NCBI GenBank assembly: GCA_024336345.1
Contig: JANFOG010000020.1
Span: forward strand, 310,001-374,000
DNA length: 64,000 bases
Source: Mariannaea sp. PMI_226
Lineage: Eukaryota > Ascomycota > Sordariomycetes > Hypocreales > Nectriaceae
Direction of reading: 5' to 3'
In this document: positions 19,566 to 30,448 of the stretch, piece after piece
Numbering within the stretch: the first letter of the stretch is position 1
Layout of the letters: the number at the start of each line of letters is the position of its first letter
The notes under the pieces: generated by a model
What the model was told of the DNA's origin: nothing
Databases searched by the model: none
What the model saw: only the letters and a program-made list of their open reading frames with translations
Translations under genes and position numbers: made by a program

Positions 19566-22034
19566 CTATCTATTGCTCGTAATATCAGGTATAATATTAG
19601 AAGACCCCTGCTGTTCATCCTCTCCAATGATAGCTATGTCCAAGACAAGCTCAACGTCGTCAACCCAAGCCAAGTTATGTGTCTTCGACCAGGACTTTAT
19701 ACACTCAATTGCCTCAATTATATCAATCCCTAACCTGTTCCTGCGATCTTGGAGGGTGATTTTTGTATCAGAAAAGAGACGTTCTGGCTCAGCAGACATC
19801 ACAGGAATTAACAAAAGATCGAGTGCCATTTTGGAAAGGTTTGGATATAGCGTTTGTTATATATCCTCAAGCCACCACTTTCGTACATCCTTGACCTTGA
19901 TTCTTGGGGCTGATATATAGTTCTGATACTCATCAAATAGGGTAGGAAGCTCGGGATCCTCATGTTCGTCTTCCCATGCAAGAAACGAGTTCTTCACGAA
20001 TGGCCTTTCAACCAAGGACTGGGCTGAAAACTCCGCTGACTTGGCGACTGGTGCGTAACGAGACTTCCAGAGATCTTCTACGGCAGTCTTATTGCTCTCA
20101 ATCCACTCAGGATGTTCCTCCCAGGCGGTGTCAAAGTAGTGCCACTTTCGATAAGGGCTGAGGACAATAGCTGCAACATAAGCAGATAACCGCTCTGTAA
20201 GTATGTACTATACGTCGAGTTTCGCCCATCTAGCATCAATACAAGGCGCCATAAAAGCGTCATCTGCATACTCAATTCGTGCAGCCTCAAATTTGCTAAG
20301 CAGGAAGTCCATTATTGGTAGCGTTCGATCGATTATATGCACGTGACCTTCTGCAGCCTTAGTGGCATCGCTGAATGATTTGAGGAAATTGCAAATTTTT
20401 TTCAGCTTAGCCCAATCTTACTCAGAAACTAGAAACCATTAGCATTATTCTCTCAATTGGATATATAATATATATAAATCAAGCTTAAGGTCCTTCTCCT
20501 TTGAGCAGTAATAATCAATTTGATCTATAAGCTCAATAGCTCTCTCAATTATATAATACTTTAAGTTCTATCTTATATTGTTGTTATAAAGAAGACTCTT
20601 TTTTTTATTAATTTCTTTAAATCTCTATATTTATTATGGACTACATTAGATAAAGACAACAATGTTGTGGAGCTTATTAAGAGGACCAGTCTTCCTCCAC
20701 TTCAATATATTAGCATCTAAAGGCTTAATATATTCACTTATGATATCCTTTTTAATCTAGTTTTTCTTAGGGGGTTCGTCAGGTGTGATTTTTAAGAATA
20801 TAAATGCATGCACTGCTAGATTGATGGTATAACTATCATAACAAAGGCGGTGATATTTCGTGTTGTATATGATATTGTGCCTCTCGTTCAACACTATTAA
20901 TTATTTATATCCTTCTCTTAATAAAGTGGTAAAGATGTACATTTCTGTAGAGAATTCATTAATGCATCATTCGAGTCTGCATTGTCTGAAACAAAGTATC
21001 CAATTTGGGTAACAATTCCATAGTCCTCAACGGCATTCATCACAATATAGGCCTGATTCTCTCCTGAATGCTTGCCCTATACCTCTCGTAAAGCAACACA
21101 ATATGAAACCAGCTCGCCGTTACTATCAATGAAGTGTGCAACAATACCAAGGATACCAAGCTTATTTGGAGACGACCATATATCGACGGTGAAGTGTATT
21201 CTCGAGATAGCTGATTGAAGAACTTGTCGTATACGTCGCTTTTGCGTCTCAAACGTTCGCATCACCCACTCGCGAATCGTTTGATGTGATGTAGGTAAAA
21301 TCGAGAGGACTCCAGGATTGAGGAATTTGAGCAAGCTAAAAGGGCATAAGATTTGTCACGGAGAGCCCAGCTCTATGTAGATGGATCCTATAGATACCTC
21401 AAGCCTCCTACTGTAATATACCCATAGGGTGATCTTAGTAGCCGGTCTCGGAGCCCCCTGTGGGGGGCCCCCGGCCCCTCTTCCCCTATTCAGGGGGGCG
21501 TCTTCAGGGGAAATCCCCTTATATAAACCCCTCATAGGATTAGGTAGTCTGGGGAAGTCACTTATCGTCACACCTACATTCCTGACCCTACGTTCCGTGA
21601 CAAGATTAGTATATGAACCATTAATATTAAGCATATTCGAGAACTTACACTCGAAAGGTTTCTCTTGTTGCCATACGAAGTGCAATTCCGCAGTCTGCAA
21701 TCCACTCTACATACAGTTGCTCATACTTATCAGCATCAAGACCTGTCGGTTCGTCATCGTGTCGACGGCGTTTGAGGGGATTCGCATTCTGAGACATCCG
21801 TAAGAAGGCTTCCTCAAGGTGATTCTTTGTCTTAGCAGCCCTTTCTTCATTCGGCGTTAATATATCGAGAGTAGTGTGAGATTTAAGGTGTTTGTAGATG
21901 TGTGTCGTGCCTCCATTTTCAAGATATTCCGCAGGCTTCCCTTTACAGTACTTGCAACGCCATATAATCTGGCCTTCTGTATTACAGACAATCTCATTTC
22001 TTCCGAAGGGCATATGATCCCATATTTTCGACAT
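19566..22034 (-). pseudogene. hAT transposase pseudogene
   Basis: The N terminus at 22034 has a BED-type zinc finger (WRCKYCKGKP...HIYKHLKSH, about residues 25-52). The centre has HFTVDIWSSPNKLGILG and the C terminus has the dimerisation block MSAEPERLFSDTKITLQDRR near 19780. An intron is visible at 21648-21336 (minus strand), with GTAAGT, TACTAAT and TTTTAG. A TAG at 21079-21077 sits where related transposases have Gln, and the segment 20400-20930 is very AT-rich with many stops. C-to-T type decay such as RIP fits, but was not measured. Confidence 0.82.
21354..21602. mobile_element. 249-bp MITE inside the hAT intron
   Basis: Ends are TGTCACGGA and its complement TCCGTGACA (9 bp, perfect), flanked by 5-bp direct repeats AGATT at 21349-21353 and 21603-21607. 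The centre is GC-rich with a GGGGGGCCCCC palindrome, unlike the AT-rich host. There is no coding capacity. It lies between the branch point and the 3' splice site of the hAT intron. The superfamily is uncertain. Confidence 0.85.
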
Positions 22035-22719
22035 ACACTTCTTCTTCTTAAATTAAGAGGTTGACAACGGCGAAATAGATGTCTCTCCAACGTCGGAATC
22101 TCCGTTGTCGCTGATAACCGACGAATCAGGGCCTAGGGAAGTCTGGGATGATGTAGCCGCGAAGGAAGCCCTAATACCTGAGCGCTGCGAAGTTATTTTT
22201 TCATAGAATAAGACTTGTTGATGCAGTAGGTGAAAATTCAGGAGCTGACACGCTTCATGTAAGGGGCACAGGCCTTATTTAATCCAGAAACGTGCTTGGA
22301 AACTAACAAATCGATTGCATTGAACAAAAGAAGAACTGAAAGCTCTCGGAGACCTGGCTAGCTTATTACATATTCAACGCTCAGGAGTTTGTGGCGAGGC
22401 CTTTATTTAGTGGTGTTATTAGCATCGGCATCAGCTGAGAGCAGATCAACGGCCCAACCGGGTTACATTTCATTAGTAAAAAGTCCTGTAAATTGGGATC
22501 TTCATAATGCCTCATATATGGGGAGAGACCTCGTATTAGTTGGATTACACAGTACTTGCACTATATTTGATATCATATTTATACGATATTTGAACGACCT
22601 TGCACCGTATTACACGGTTTCCGGTTGGACTTGCACTGCACGGTATTTTTATACCGTGCAGGCAATACGATATTGAATATGATATCGTCTTATTTACGGC
22701 CACACTATTTACTTCACTG

Positions 22720-23876
22720 GCCGCGACGCGCTCTTTGAAGACATGCTCACTTGGTGAGCTTACTATTGAGTGCCAAAACTGAAAGAATTCAGTCCATTTG
22801 TCTGTTGTTGAAGAAAGTGAGATCGAATCATCGGTAGAAGAAGTCTTAAAGGCGGGCTGACATCGGTGAAGAACAGCCTTGTTTGCATGCCAAAGACAAA
22901 GGAGTGAATGAGCAGCAGGAAAGACAACTTCGACAGCATTCATGCACGCAACGCAGCGGTCTGTTAGTATCACGGACGGCAGTCTAGCTTTGCAAGTCTC
23001 ATAAAGGGACCCCAACCTGTCCAAAGCCCAACAGAAGTCTTCCTCTGTCTCACCGCTAAGAAATGCAAACGCAATGCAGAATGAGCGTTGGCAGGCATCA
23101 ACTCCAATCATGTCCAGCAAAGGCATCCTGTATTTGTTTGTTTTGTAGGTGCAATCTAGCAGCAGCACATCGGGATAACTCTGCAGATATTCTGGCGAGC
23201 CTGGGTGTGCAAATAATACAGCAGTGACCCGTCCACTTTCATCAAATCGCATTCGATTCCAGAATCCTTCCTCGTCAAGATGATTAGCGAGCGCATGGAT
23301 GCTGCTTTGACCAGCACACATCTCTCTTCTCACTGCGGCAATGCGATTGTAGACGTCTTTTTGTGTGGCCGTAGATGCAGAATGATGCCGCAAGTATGTC
23401 CTGATGTCCCTAGGCGCGATGCCAGCATTGGCAAGATTCATAAGCAGAGTAGTGTCCTCATCATTGAATTTGCGATGGACTGGGTGAGCCGTTGAGCACT
23501 GACTTGGCTCATGATTATGCACCGAAAAACGCGGGTCTTGCCGATGTCGAAGAGTCCAGGTCTTTTTGTCGAGTGATTCCTTAGCCAACACGGAGAAAGG
23601 ACAGTTGGTTCCACGACTTGTCGTCTTGCGTTTTCGCTCTGCGGTCTCACTTGGCGGTCGGCAAGATCGATCGCACGCGCACGTGACAGTCCGTTTCCCG
23701 CTCCTCTCCTTTGTTGACTTTCCAGTTGTGAAGGCATACCCCCTCGTCACAGCCCATGCATTAATGGAGCTGAAAAGTGCATCGCGCGACGGGTAATCGG
23801 CCTCTGGAGGAAGACAGTCACTGGGAAATGATGCAGCAGACGCCAAACTATGAAGTTGGCTCGGCGCTCTACTCAT
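22720..23876 (-). pseudogene. MULE transposase, truncated copy
   Basis: Starting MSRAPSQLHS at 23876, this frame is nearly identical to the first 386 residues of the intact transposase at 48833; only a few substitutions were noticed, such as Cys for Tyr in VTCACD and Pro for Leu in SPEYL. It includes the first two catalytic Asp segments (LLLDCTYKTN and ILTDRC). The frame then runs into hAT sequence and ends there. The C-terminal SWIM-like and zinc-knuckle parts are lost. Near identity means the insertion that cut it is recent relative to the MULE expansion. Confidence 0.85.
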
Positions 23877-23981
23877 GAGTAGAATAGAGGAAGACGTGTT
23901 TGGGTGGAACAATGCAAACTTTTGTAGGCGGGGTCCCGCGAAATTCTAAAGTCGCGGGTCCCCGCGAACCTAGGCGTTGCC
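22720..23981 (-). mobile_element. MULE element, 5' half, cut by hAT
   Basis: It carries the same terminal inverted repeat as the intact element at 48719-51760 (end GGCGTTGCC at 23973-23981) and the first part of the same transposase gene. At GCGGCC (matching 49985-49990 of the intact copy) the sequence stops and the hAT end begins. The rest of the MULE, including its other terminus, is not present on the far side of the hAT element. Confidence 0.85.
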
Positions 23982-24920
23982 GAGGAATCTCCGTTGATGA
24001 ATCAGCATCTCCTGTCGCGAAGTCATCAGACTCTGACGTATCGGCCTCGCTGAATTCCGACGGGGAGCTGTTGCTGCCGTCGTCGCGATTTTCACCGTCG
24101 CTACAAGCATCACTGCTGCAATCGGTGCTTTCTTCGTCGTCGATTATGATCGGGTTGTCTCTTGGGTTGTCTATTAAGAGTTAGCCGGAAGTCCTAGCGT
24201 TATAGGTGCGATACGCTGCAACTACATACCGAAGGTATTTTCATGGTTGTGGCTTGCTTGTGCCGATGACGAGAATGGGCTGTAATTTATTTAATTAAAA
24301 ATTAGGTAGTTTGTCGGGAGAAAACCCCACGCCCAAGACCTTCTGCCTGCGTAGGTCTCGTGATGCGGAAGAACGTCGTGCGAAACAGTCACGACAGGCG
24401 GCTCAGAACAGCCACACCATAAATCTGGGAAGAGGAGGAAATCAGCCAAACAAATTATATAGAAATGAAGAGAACCATTTGATCAAATGGAAACATAAGT
24501 CACAAGTCAAAAGAAATATCAAAAAGTCAGGGCAAAAACAAGATGTATTCGATGGTGTCCTCCCCCTTTGTCCGTGATGTTTTGCGGTTGTTTTATAAGG
24601 CCTACGACTACATATATGAGCCAATCAAATTGTGACAAGCAGAGTAAAAAATGAATTAGGTAATTTAAGTGGTGTATGCCAGAGAAGTGAATTTTATCCC
24701 CAACACAGTAGCTTATTTTAATTAGTTAGATTAAAGATAGATAACTTATTCGCTTTATACATATATAATTTTTACTAGATTTTAGATTGAAAATAACTAT
24801 GGAATTGATGTTAATGAGTTCATCGGAATTGGCCCTATGATCATTAGTGCCAATTGGAATGTATGGCGGTTTCATTGATATCAATTCTGCAGGCCACCTA
24901 TAACACTCTTCCCTTAGCAT
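23982..24920. other. Intergenic DNA between MULE half and Rep relic
   Basis: A Ser/Asp-rich open frame on the plus strand (to about 24184) and a basic frame at 24311-24577 are too weak to call genes. The region from 24590 becomes AT-rich. Confidence 0.45.
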
Positions 24921-25264
24921 ATACCGTTTAAGGTGCAGAACTGGCTCAACGAGGCTTTGTCCAATATAAACAGCACTAATCGTGGTCATCACTCTTCACT
25001 AGTCCTTATCCTCATCGGGCCACCTGGTTGTGGGAAAACTACATTTGCCTTGACCTTCGGCTGCCCGGTCCTTATGACAGATCGCTGGGGCGGTGCGGAC
25101 GAGCTTGAGAGGCCTGGCATGACATGACCAATTTTGTCCTGAAGAATGTGGACTTAAAGGACTTGTCCTGCAAACGGGCGCTGGCTGGTTGTCAAATGGA
25201 TCTTACAATCGATGGAAAGACTGTCAAGTTTGGGCGTCCGGTGATTTGGGTGTGCACTCCATAG
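24921..25264 (+). pseudogene. Endogenous CRESS-DNA-virus-like Rep helicase fragment
   Basis: The first frame has a segment before the P-loop (PFKVQNWLNEAL) and a Walker A motif GPPGCGKTTFA followed by LMTDRWGGADEL. After a stop at 25125-25127 the homology goes on in another frame with VDLKDL, ALAGCQ, a short Lys/Gly loop and RPVIWVC, then a TAG. This order is that of the superfamily 3 helicase domain of Rep proteins of single-stranded circular DNA viruses. The Asn normally ending motif C is Thr here. The N-terminal HUH endonuclease part was not found. It is a broken relic inside the fungal genome and the source virus group is not resolvable by eye. Confidence 0.62.
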
Positions 25265-25492
25265 ACAAGTCCTCTAAACAACCCGTACGTAAGGTCATAT
25301 ATGAGAGATCCGGGCTCTGGGACGGTCATTGTGGAAATCAAGAGCAAGATATATGGGTAGCTCTATAAGGTTATTTACTTAATCTATATTTACATTAACA
25401 TTTACATTGAGAATATAGTTAATTATTTAATAAGATATAACTAATAGCAATACATTGTTAAAATTTCTGTATACAGACAAGCCGTCTTAAAT

Positions 25493-25687
25493 AATACCCT
25501 CAGAATATTGCATTAACAAATCCAAGGGAGGGATGGCTCTGATGTTGACTGCCTTCCGATTTACCTAGTTTTTCGGGATTAAGATGGATAAAACCATACT
25601 CCCTGAGCAAAATATTCACAAGACCGTTAACAGCTCCTTACTAAACAGCCACTGAAATCCGATGCCTATTTCCATACCTTATATATC
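25493..25687 (+). repeat. Left copy of the ~195-bp inverted repeat
   Basis: Read forward, this segment (TACCCTCAGAATATTGCATT ... CCATTTCCATACCTTATAT in part) matches the reverse complement of 37123-37317 along its whole length at roughly 85-90% identity. Long exact blocks include GACCGTTAACAGCTCCTTAC and CACTGAAATCCGATGCC. It has no coding capacity. The two copies lie just outside the P450-to-SDR gene set. Confidence 0.88.
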
Positions 25688-25840
25688 TCTATAAGGGTTG
25701 AAGTGGGGAAAGAAAATCAACTCTAGTCTAGATGTAAATACCTTTGATTACTAGAATTAAGTATCTCTTTATAATATAGTTATTTTAAGAGCTAGGTCTC
25801 TTTATAATTCTAGGAAGTCTATATCGCTCCTTTCTTAGGG

Positions 25841-27457
25841 CTACTTAGCTTCTACCCCTCCAATTATTTCCCTATATCTTGTTGTCCTCGGTCTAATTTC
25901 ATAGGAAAATTTCTTAGGTTGACTATTTACAGAAGGTGTAGGCTCAACCCGGACTTCGATTTCTACTCCTCTTTCATCAACAGCCTTCGAGATCGTGAAA
26001 CCAGCTAAGATTTTAGCAATACATATAAAGACTGTTGAGTCAGCAAGGTATCGGCCGGGGCAGAGTCTGCGTCCAAAGCCAAATACCACGGTCCTAGAAT
26101 CAGGCTCCTTACGGGGCTCCAGATACCTATCTGGATCAAACGAGTCTGGGTCCCGGTATACTTCAGGATCATGGCAGAACCACCATATAGCAGGAAGTAT
26201 ATATGCTCCTTTTGGAATAAGATAGCCATTATAGGGAATATCATCTTCTGCTTTATGAGGAACGCCCATCGGCGCGACTGCAAACCACCGATATACCTCT
26301 GTGACCAAGTTGTTCACATACGGCATATCTTTCCGATCGTCAAAAGTAGGAAGCCTATGTGCGCCAGTCACGCGGTCGATCTCTTCCTGGGCCTTGCACT
26401 GCACTTCGGGGAACATGACCATGGCCAAGATAAAACTGTTTAAGGTTGACCAAATGGTCACTGTGCCTGCAGCATTGAGTGTTGCTGCAGTCCATTTGAC
26501 ATCGTCCTCATCTTCTTGAGCAGGCTTCTTGGACTTCTGCGCAAGAAGCTTAGACACGTAAGATGGACAGTAATCGTTTTTCTCCATCTGCTGTTGAACG
26601 AAACTGTAAGGCATATTTGCCATGTCCTGGTTGGTTTTGTGCCACTGTCGAGCTTTTTCTTTGAATGCCGTTCCAGGGAAGCCGTCAGGCAAATATTTAA
26701 GGGCGGGAATAGCATCGACGAGCCAATCCATGGGCATAAGCGCAGCTAGAATATTATCCAGCATATGTCCGACAGTGAGGACCAGAGGATCAGTCCCAGT
26801 AGGTCCAACTGAATATCCGTACAAGATTTTCGCCATCAGAGCAGTTGCGAGACTGTCATACAAAGTTCTGTCAGTTTATACAAAGGCTTTGCTCCTCCAT
26901 AGTAGATCTGCAAAAGGTGGACACTAAGCTTACGTTTTCGTGTGGACAAGCGAATCTTCCGGCCGATTCAACATCCGTAGAATCAGCCGTCGCGATTCCA
27001 CTTCCTGAATATCTTGGAATTGGGTGACTTTAGTTTGTGTACCTATTTCTCGATCTATAATCTTGCGTCGACGGCGATACTTGTGGTCATAGGGTTGCAG
27101 TGGTAGAAGATTATCGTAGCCACACAAGTTGTGGCTAAACTCCAAGAGCGGCCGTGAAGAAGTGCGCAAGGACTTCTTTGCCAACAGATCATGAGTGGCT
27201 TCCCTATCATGAGTTATGATAAAGGTCTGATTCAACACGCTCATTGAAGTGATCGGACCATAAATTTCGTTGTACTTCTGCCAATGTAGAAAATCTGGAA
27301 ACTCATTGGGCGGGAGATCCGTCACATTTCCGACCATGGGCCATCGCTTAGGTCCTGGAGGAAGGCCCAGTTTCTCCTTCTTTCGTAAAAACCGTCGATA
27401 ACAGAGCAGGGCTAATATGAGCAGAATGCCCGTCTTGGTTATGAAGTACTGTGACAT
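25841..27457 (-). CDS. Cytochrome P450 monooxygenase
   Basis: Two exons, 27457-26934 and 26867-25841, with a 66-bp intron (GTAAGC...CTGACAG); the joined frame gives 516 residues, the usual microsomal length. There is an N-terminal membrane anchor (residues about 8-20), proline hinge LPPGPKRWP, an I-helix with AAGTVTIWST in place of the common AGxxT, the K-helix EVYR, the PERF-region DPDRY and the heme motif FGFGRRLCPGRYLAD with the Cys thiolate. The layout resembles fungal clan members such as O-methylsterigmatocystin oxidoreductase-like P450s in secondary metabolism. It would sit in the ER membrane and need a P450 reductase. It is divergent from the dehydrogenase gene at 28461, sharing about 1 kb of intergenic DNA. 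Confidence 0.93.
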
Positions 27458-28460
27458 GGTGTGGTGAAATATGAGAGTGCAGTGAGGACAATTAGCTACA
27501 GGAGTGGCAGTGAAGTTTGAGTCTAGAGCTAACCTAGAAGTTATTGAATAACTTCCACGGTGTTTGACCGAGGGTTTAATACGACCATTTTCAAAGGAAC
27601 ACTCTCTGCGTGGTTATGACGTATCTGTCAAGTCATCAAAAACTACGCTCGCAGTCTGGTATAGCGCCACAAGAAAGGGAGGATGGTGGGGAGCGTAAGG
27701 GAGATGCTTGTCTCGTTCGCGTTTGAAACAAATTCCTCCCTGCGTGGCTCCGCTTTGCATTTTCACTGGCTCTACTAAGGGTATGAGTGTGAATTCAAAT
27801 TCGATTTATGCATCTCGGATGTTTGTTCCACGGAGATCTGGCTTTAAGCTCCTTTCAGCAATGATGGTTGGAAACTTGGAGGCTGATGTATAAGTCCAAA
27901 GTGAAGAATAGTGCGGTGGTAGCGTCGAAATATGGCACAGATGTAATGCAAGTTATTCGTACATTCGGTAGCTCTAAAGCTTTGAGGAGTATTCTGTCTT
28001 TGAGTTCTAGACATGTCTTGTACTACTGAATGTACCGTTGACCAAGGAATTCACAACAGAATAGGGATGTTCAGATTGCTATATCAATGAGTGTCACGAT
28101 CGGTGTCGGATATGGCAGCCACGTTAGAAATGATGACATTACATACCATGGAGTACGTTTCTCGCTCAATAATCTTCTGTGGCGCGTAAGCCTTCTACCA
28201 CACACGCAATGGAATTCTGTCTACTGCCTGATGGAATGTATTGATCAAGGATAAGTCGTCGGACTGACGGCACAAGGTCGTGAAACATTATTGAGCATGT
28301 CTGGAGTCCGGAAAGGAATCTCCAAGATGTGGGTGTATGCAGTGAGGGAGAGACGGCTATAAAGTGTCACTCCATAACCTAGTGACCAAGATGGATGAAC
28401 AAAATTGAGCACACCATTCCATCTAGCAAGCTGCAAGTGAGAAAAAGTAAACCGCATACA
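27458..28460. other. Divergent intergenic region between P450 and dehydrogenase
   Basis: No gene seen. It probably holds promoters for both genes. I looked for paired zinc-cluster sites (CGG inverted repeats) and saw none convincing. Confidence 0.5.
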
Positions 28461-29661
28461 ATGACAGCAGCCCATAAATTTGAGGGATGGATTGCACAGA
28501 ATCCATCTGCAGCCGATGGCAAAATGGTCTGGGGTCCTTTCCAGCCCAAGGCTTGGGAGGAAACGGACATTGATATCAAAGTCACGCATTGCGGTGTTTG
28601 CGGTTCGGACCTGCACACCCTTCGGTCCGGCTGGGTGAGTTCGTCACTCCGCCGGATGAAAGACGAAGTTGGCATTACTAACACGAATCTCTCTTTAGTG
28701 GCAGACAGACTATCCTTGCGTTGTGGGTCATGAAATTGTTGGCATTGCCATTCGGGTTGGGTTAAATGCAGAGGGCAATATACAGCTTGGTGATTTAGTC
28801 GGTGTCGGTACGCAAGCCGACTCCTGCAGAGACTGCGATGGCCTCTGCAAACCTTGCAGGTCCAACAATGAACCTTACTGTGTCCAAGGTCCGATTAACA
28901 CATATGGCTCCAGACACCATTGTGGAGACAAGACATATGGCGGATTTGCCTTGTACCATCGTGCTGTGTCGCACTTTGTTGTCAAATTGCCTGATGGTAT
29001 AGCCCCGGAACACGCAGCACCAATGCTTTGTGCTGGTATCACGGTCTATTCACCGTTAAAGAGCTGGGGCGCCGGACCTGGTAAAAAGGTTGCTATTGCT
29101 GGTATAGGTGGTCTGGGCCATTTTGCGGTGCTTTTTGCTAGAGCAATGGGTGCTGATGAAGTTATCGGCATTTCACGAAAGGCATCTAAGCAACAAGAAG
29201 CTATCGCTCTTGGGTGCGATGATCATATTGCTACTGAAAACGGGCAAGACTGGTCTCGTCACAACGCACAGCGATTTGACCTTATCCTCTCGACAGTCTC
29301 ATCTAACGAGGTGATATTCTCATGACCAGCATAATGCCGACCTCGTTGTTAATGCTAACTCTGCGGTCATTAGATGGATTTGGGACAGCTCCTTAGCACT
29401 CTATCGTTTGATGGCACTCTTATTCAGGTCGGTCTACCTGAGAAAGCTATTCAATTGCCTGTATTTCCGCTCATGCTTGGCCGGCGCAAAATTGCTGGCT
29501 CTGCAATCGGTGGACCGAAGGAAATTAGCGAGATGTTGCAATTTGCTGTTGCTCAAAACATCAAACCGTGGGTGGAAAAGCGCCCCATGAAGGACGCCAA
29601 TCAAACGGTTCTTGACATGAGGGAAGGGAAATCCCGCTTTCGGTATGTGCTAGTGAATTGA
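28461..29661 (+). CDS. Zinc-dependent alcohol dehydrogenase, ADH6/cinnamyl type
   Basis: Three exons, 28461-28634, 28699-29310 and 29374-29661, with introns GTGAGT...CTTTAG and GTGATA...CATTAG; the joined frame is 357 residues with no break. Catalytic zinc ligands are seen in THCGVCGSDLHT and GHEIVG, the four-Cys structural zinc site in CRDCDGLCKPCRSNNEPYC, and the nucleotide fold in GIGGLGHFAVLFARAMGA. The family reduces aromatic or aliphatic aldehydes, usually with NADPH, in the cytosol. The start MTAAHKFEGWIAQ matches known family starts; an ATG 66 bases upstream would add a Lys-rich tail. Next to the P450 it may reduce or oxidise an intermediate of the same route (inference). Confidence 0.93.
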
Positions 29662-30448
29662 ATACTCCAAAGTTCGAAGCTTCGAGGAATCACCAGCGGA
29701 TAAGGATCCAAAGGATGCATTGGTAGTGACTTAATAGTGTCATTCGTAGTGTATCCAGTCGAATGTGTTTAGTTCAATACTGCCAGTCGAACGTTTTACA
29801 GCAATTGTGATCATGCCGGTTTTGCGCCAACTTGCGGGGAGTGCCAGGACAGAGCTTCATAATAAAAACACTCTTAGCCAGTCGTCGCAGAGCCGTTTCC
29901 TCCGGATTTTAACAGAATAAATTGATGGTGAATATTTACGATGAGATGACGTTTAAGCCATGATAATTTTTACTATTGCGTTGAGAGGAAACCAAAGCTG
30001 TAATGAAGGTAGCAATGCCTCAATTTTCCTGCTTCATCATTGCCATTTTAAACATGTGATCTACAAAACACATATCATCCACTCTCTTTGAGAGGAAATT
30101 CTTTTGATATACAGGGCCTTGTCTACCATCTCTATTTGAACTGTGACCTAAGGGAATTATCTGCTACTTGTGATCCGTACATAAATCTTGTAATGCCCAC
30201 TGCAATAGTGCTTAGAATTGCGACCACTTGCCCCTTGTATTCTGTCATACAGTCCAGCCGCGGCGAATCATTCTTTTACCCTATACGGTGTCTACAACCC
30301 TCCTGACTAACATATCGTTAAGCGGACGAAGTGCATCATCTATGCTGCCTTCACCTTGTATATACTTCCCAGCCGTCATATGTCTCCTCTCAGGTGCTGG
30401 CTGTTTCAAATAAGGCATAACCCGCTTTCTATGTCCTAATCGGAAGAA
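29662..30448. other. Convergent intergenic region
   Basis: This is the 3' side of both the dehydrogenase and the IDO-like gene. No motif-bearing frame was seen. Confidence 0.5.

Larger units (their letters stand above)
19105..22719 (-). mobile_element. hAT-family DNA transposon, decayed
   Basis: The ends are perfect 17-bp inverted repeats: CAGTGAAGTAAATAGTG at 19105-19121 and its complement at 22703-22719. CAGTG starts are usual for hAT elements. Subterminal regions on both sides carry repeated GTATAC/CGGTAT/GATATC motifs. Inside is a minus-strand transposase relic. The 8-bp sequences outside the ends do not match (TCCTTACT left, GCCGCGAC right). The left flank is an unknown gene fragment, while the right flank is the middle of a MULE gene, so the element is probably the product of recombination between two copies. 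Confidence 0.85.

Noticed and set aside
22545..22719. End of the truncated MULE frame past the hAT junction
   Set aside because: These codons read hAT terminal sequence, not MULE; the homology stops at 22720.
23900..24184. Ser-rich frame over the MULE terminal repeat
   Set aside because: It starts inside the inverted repeat and lacks any motif.
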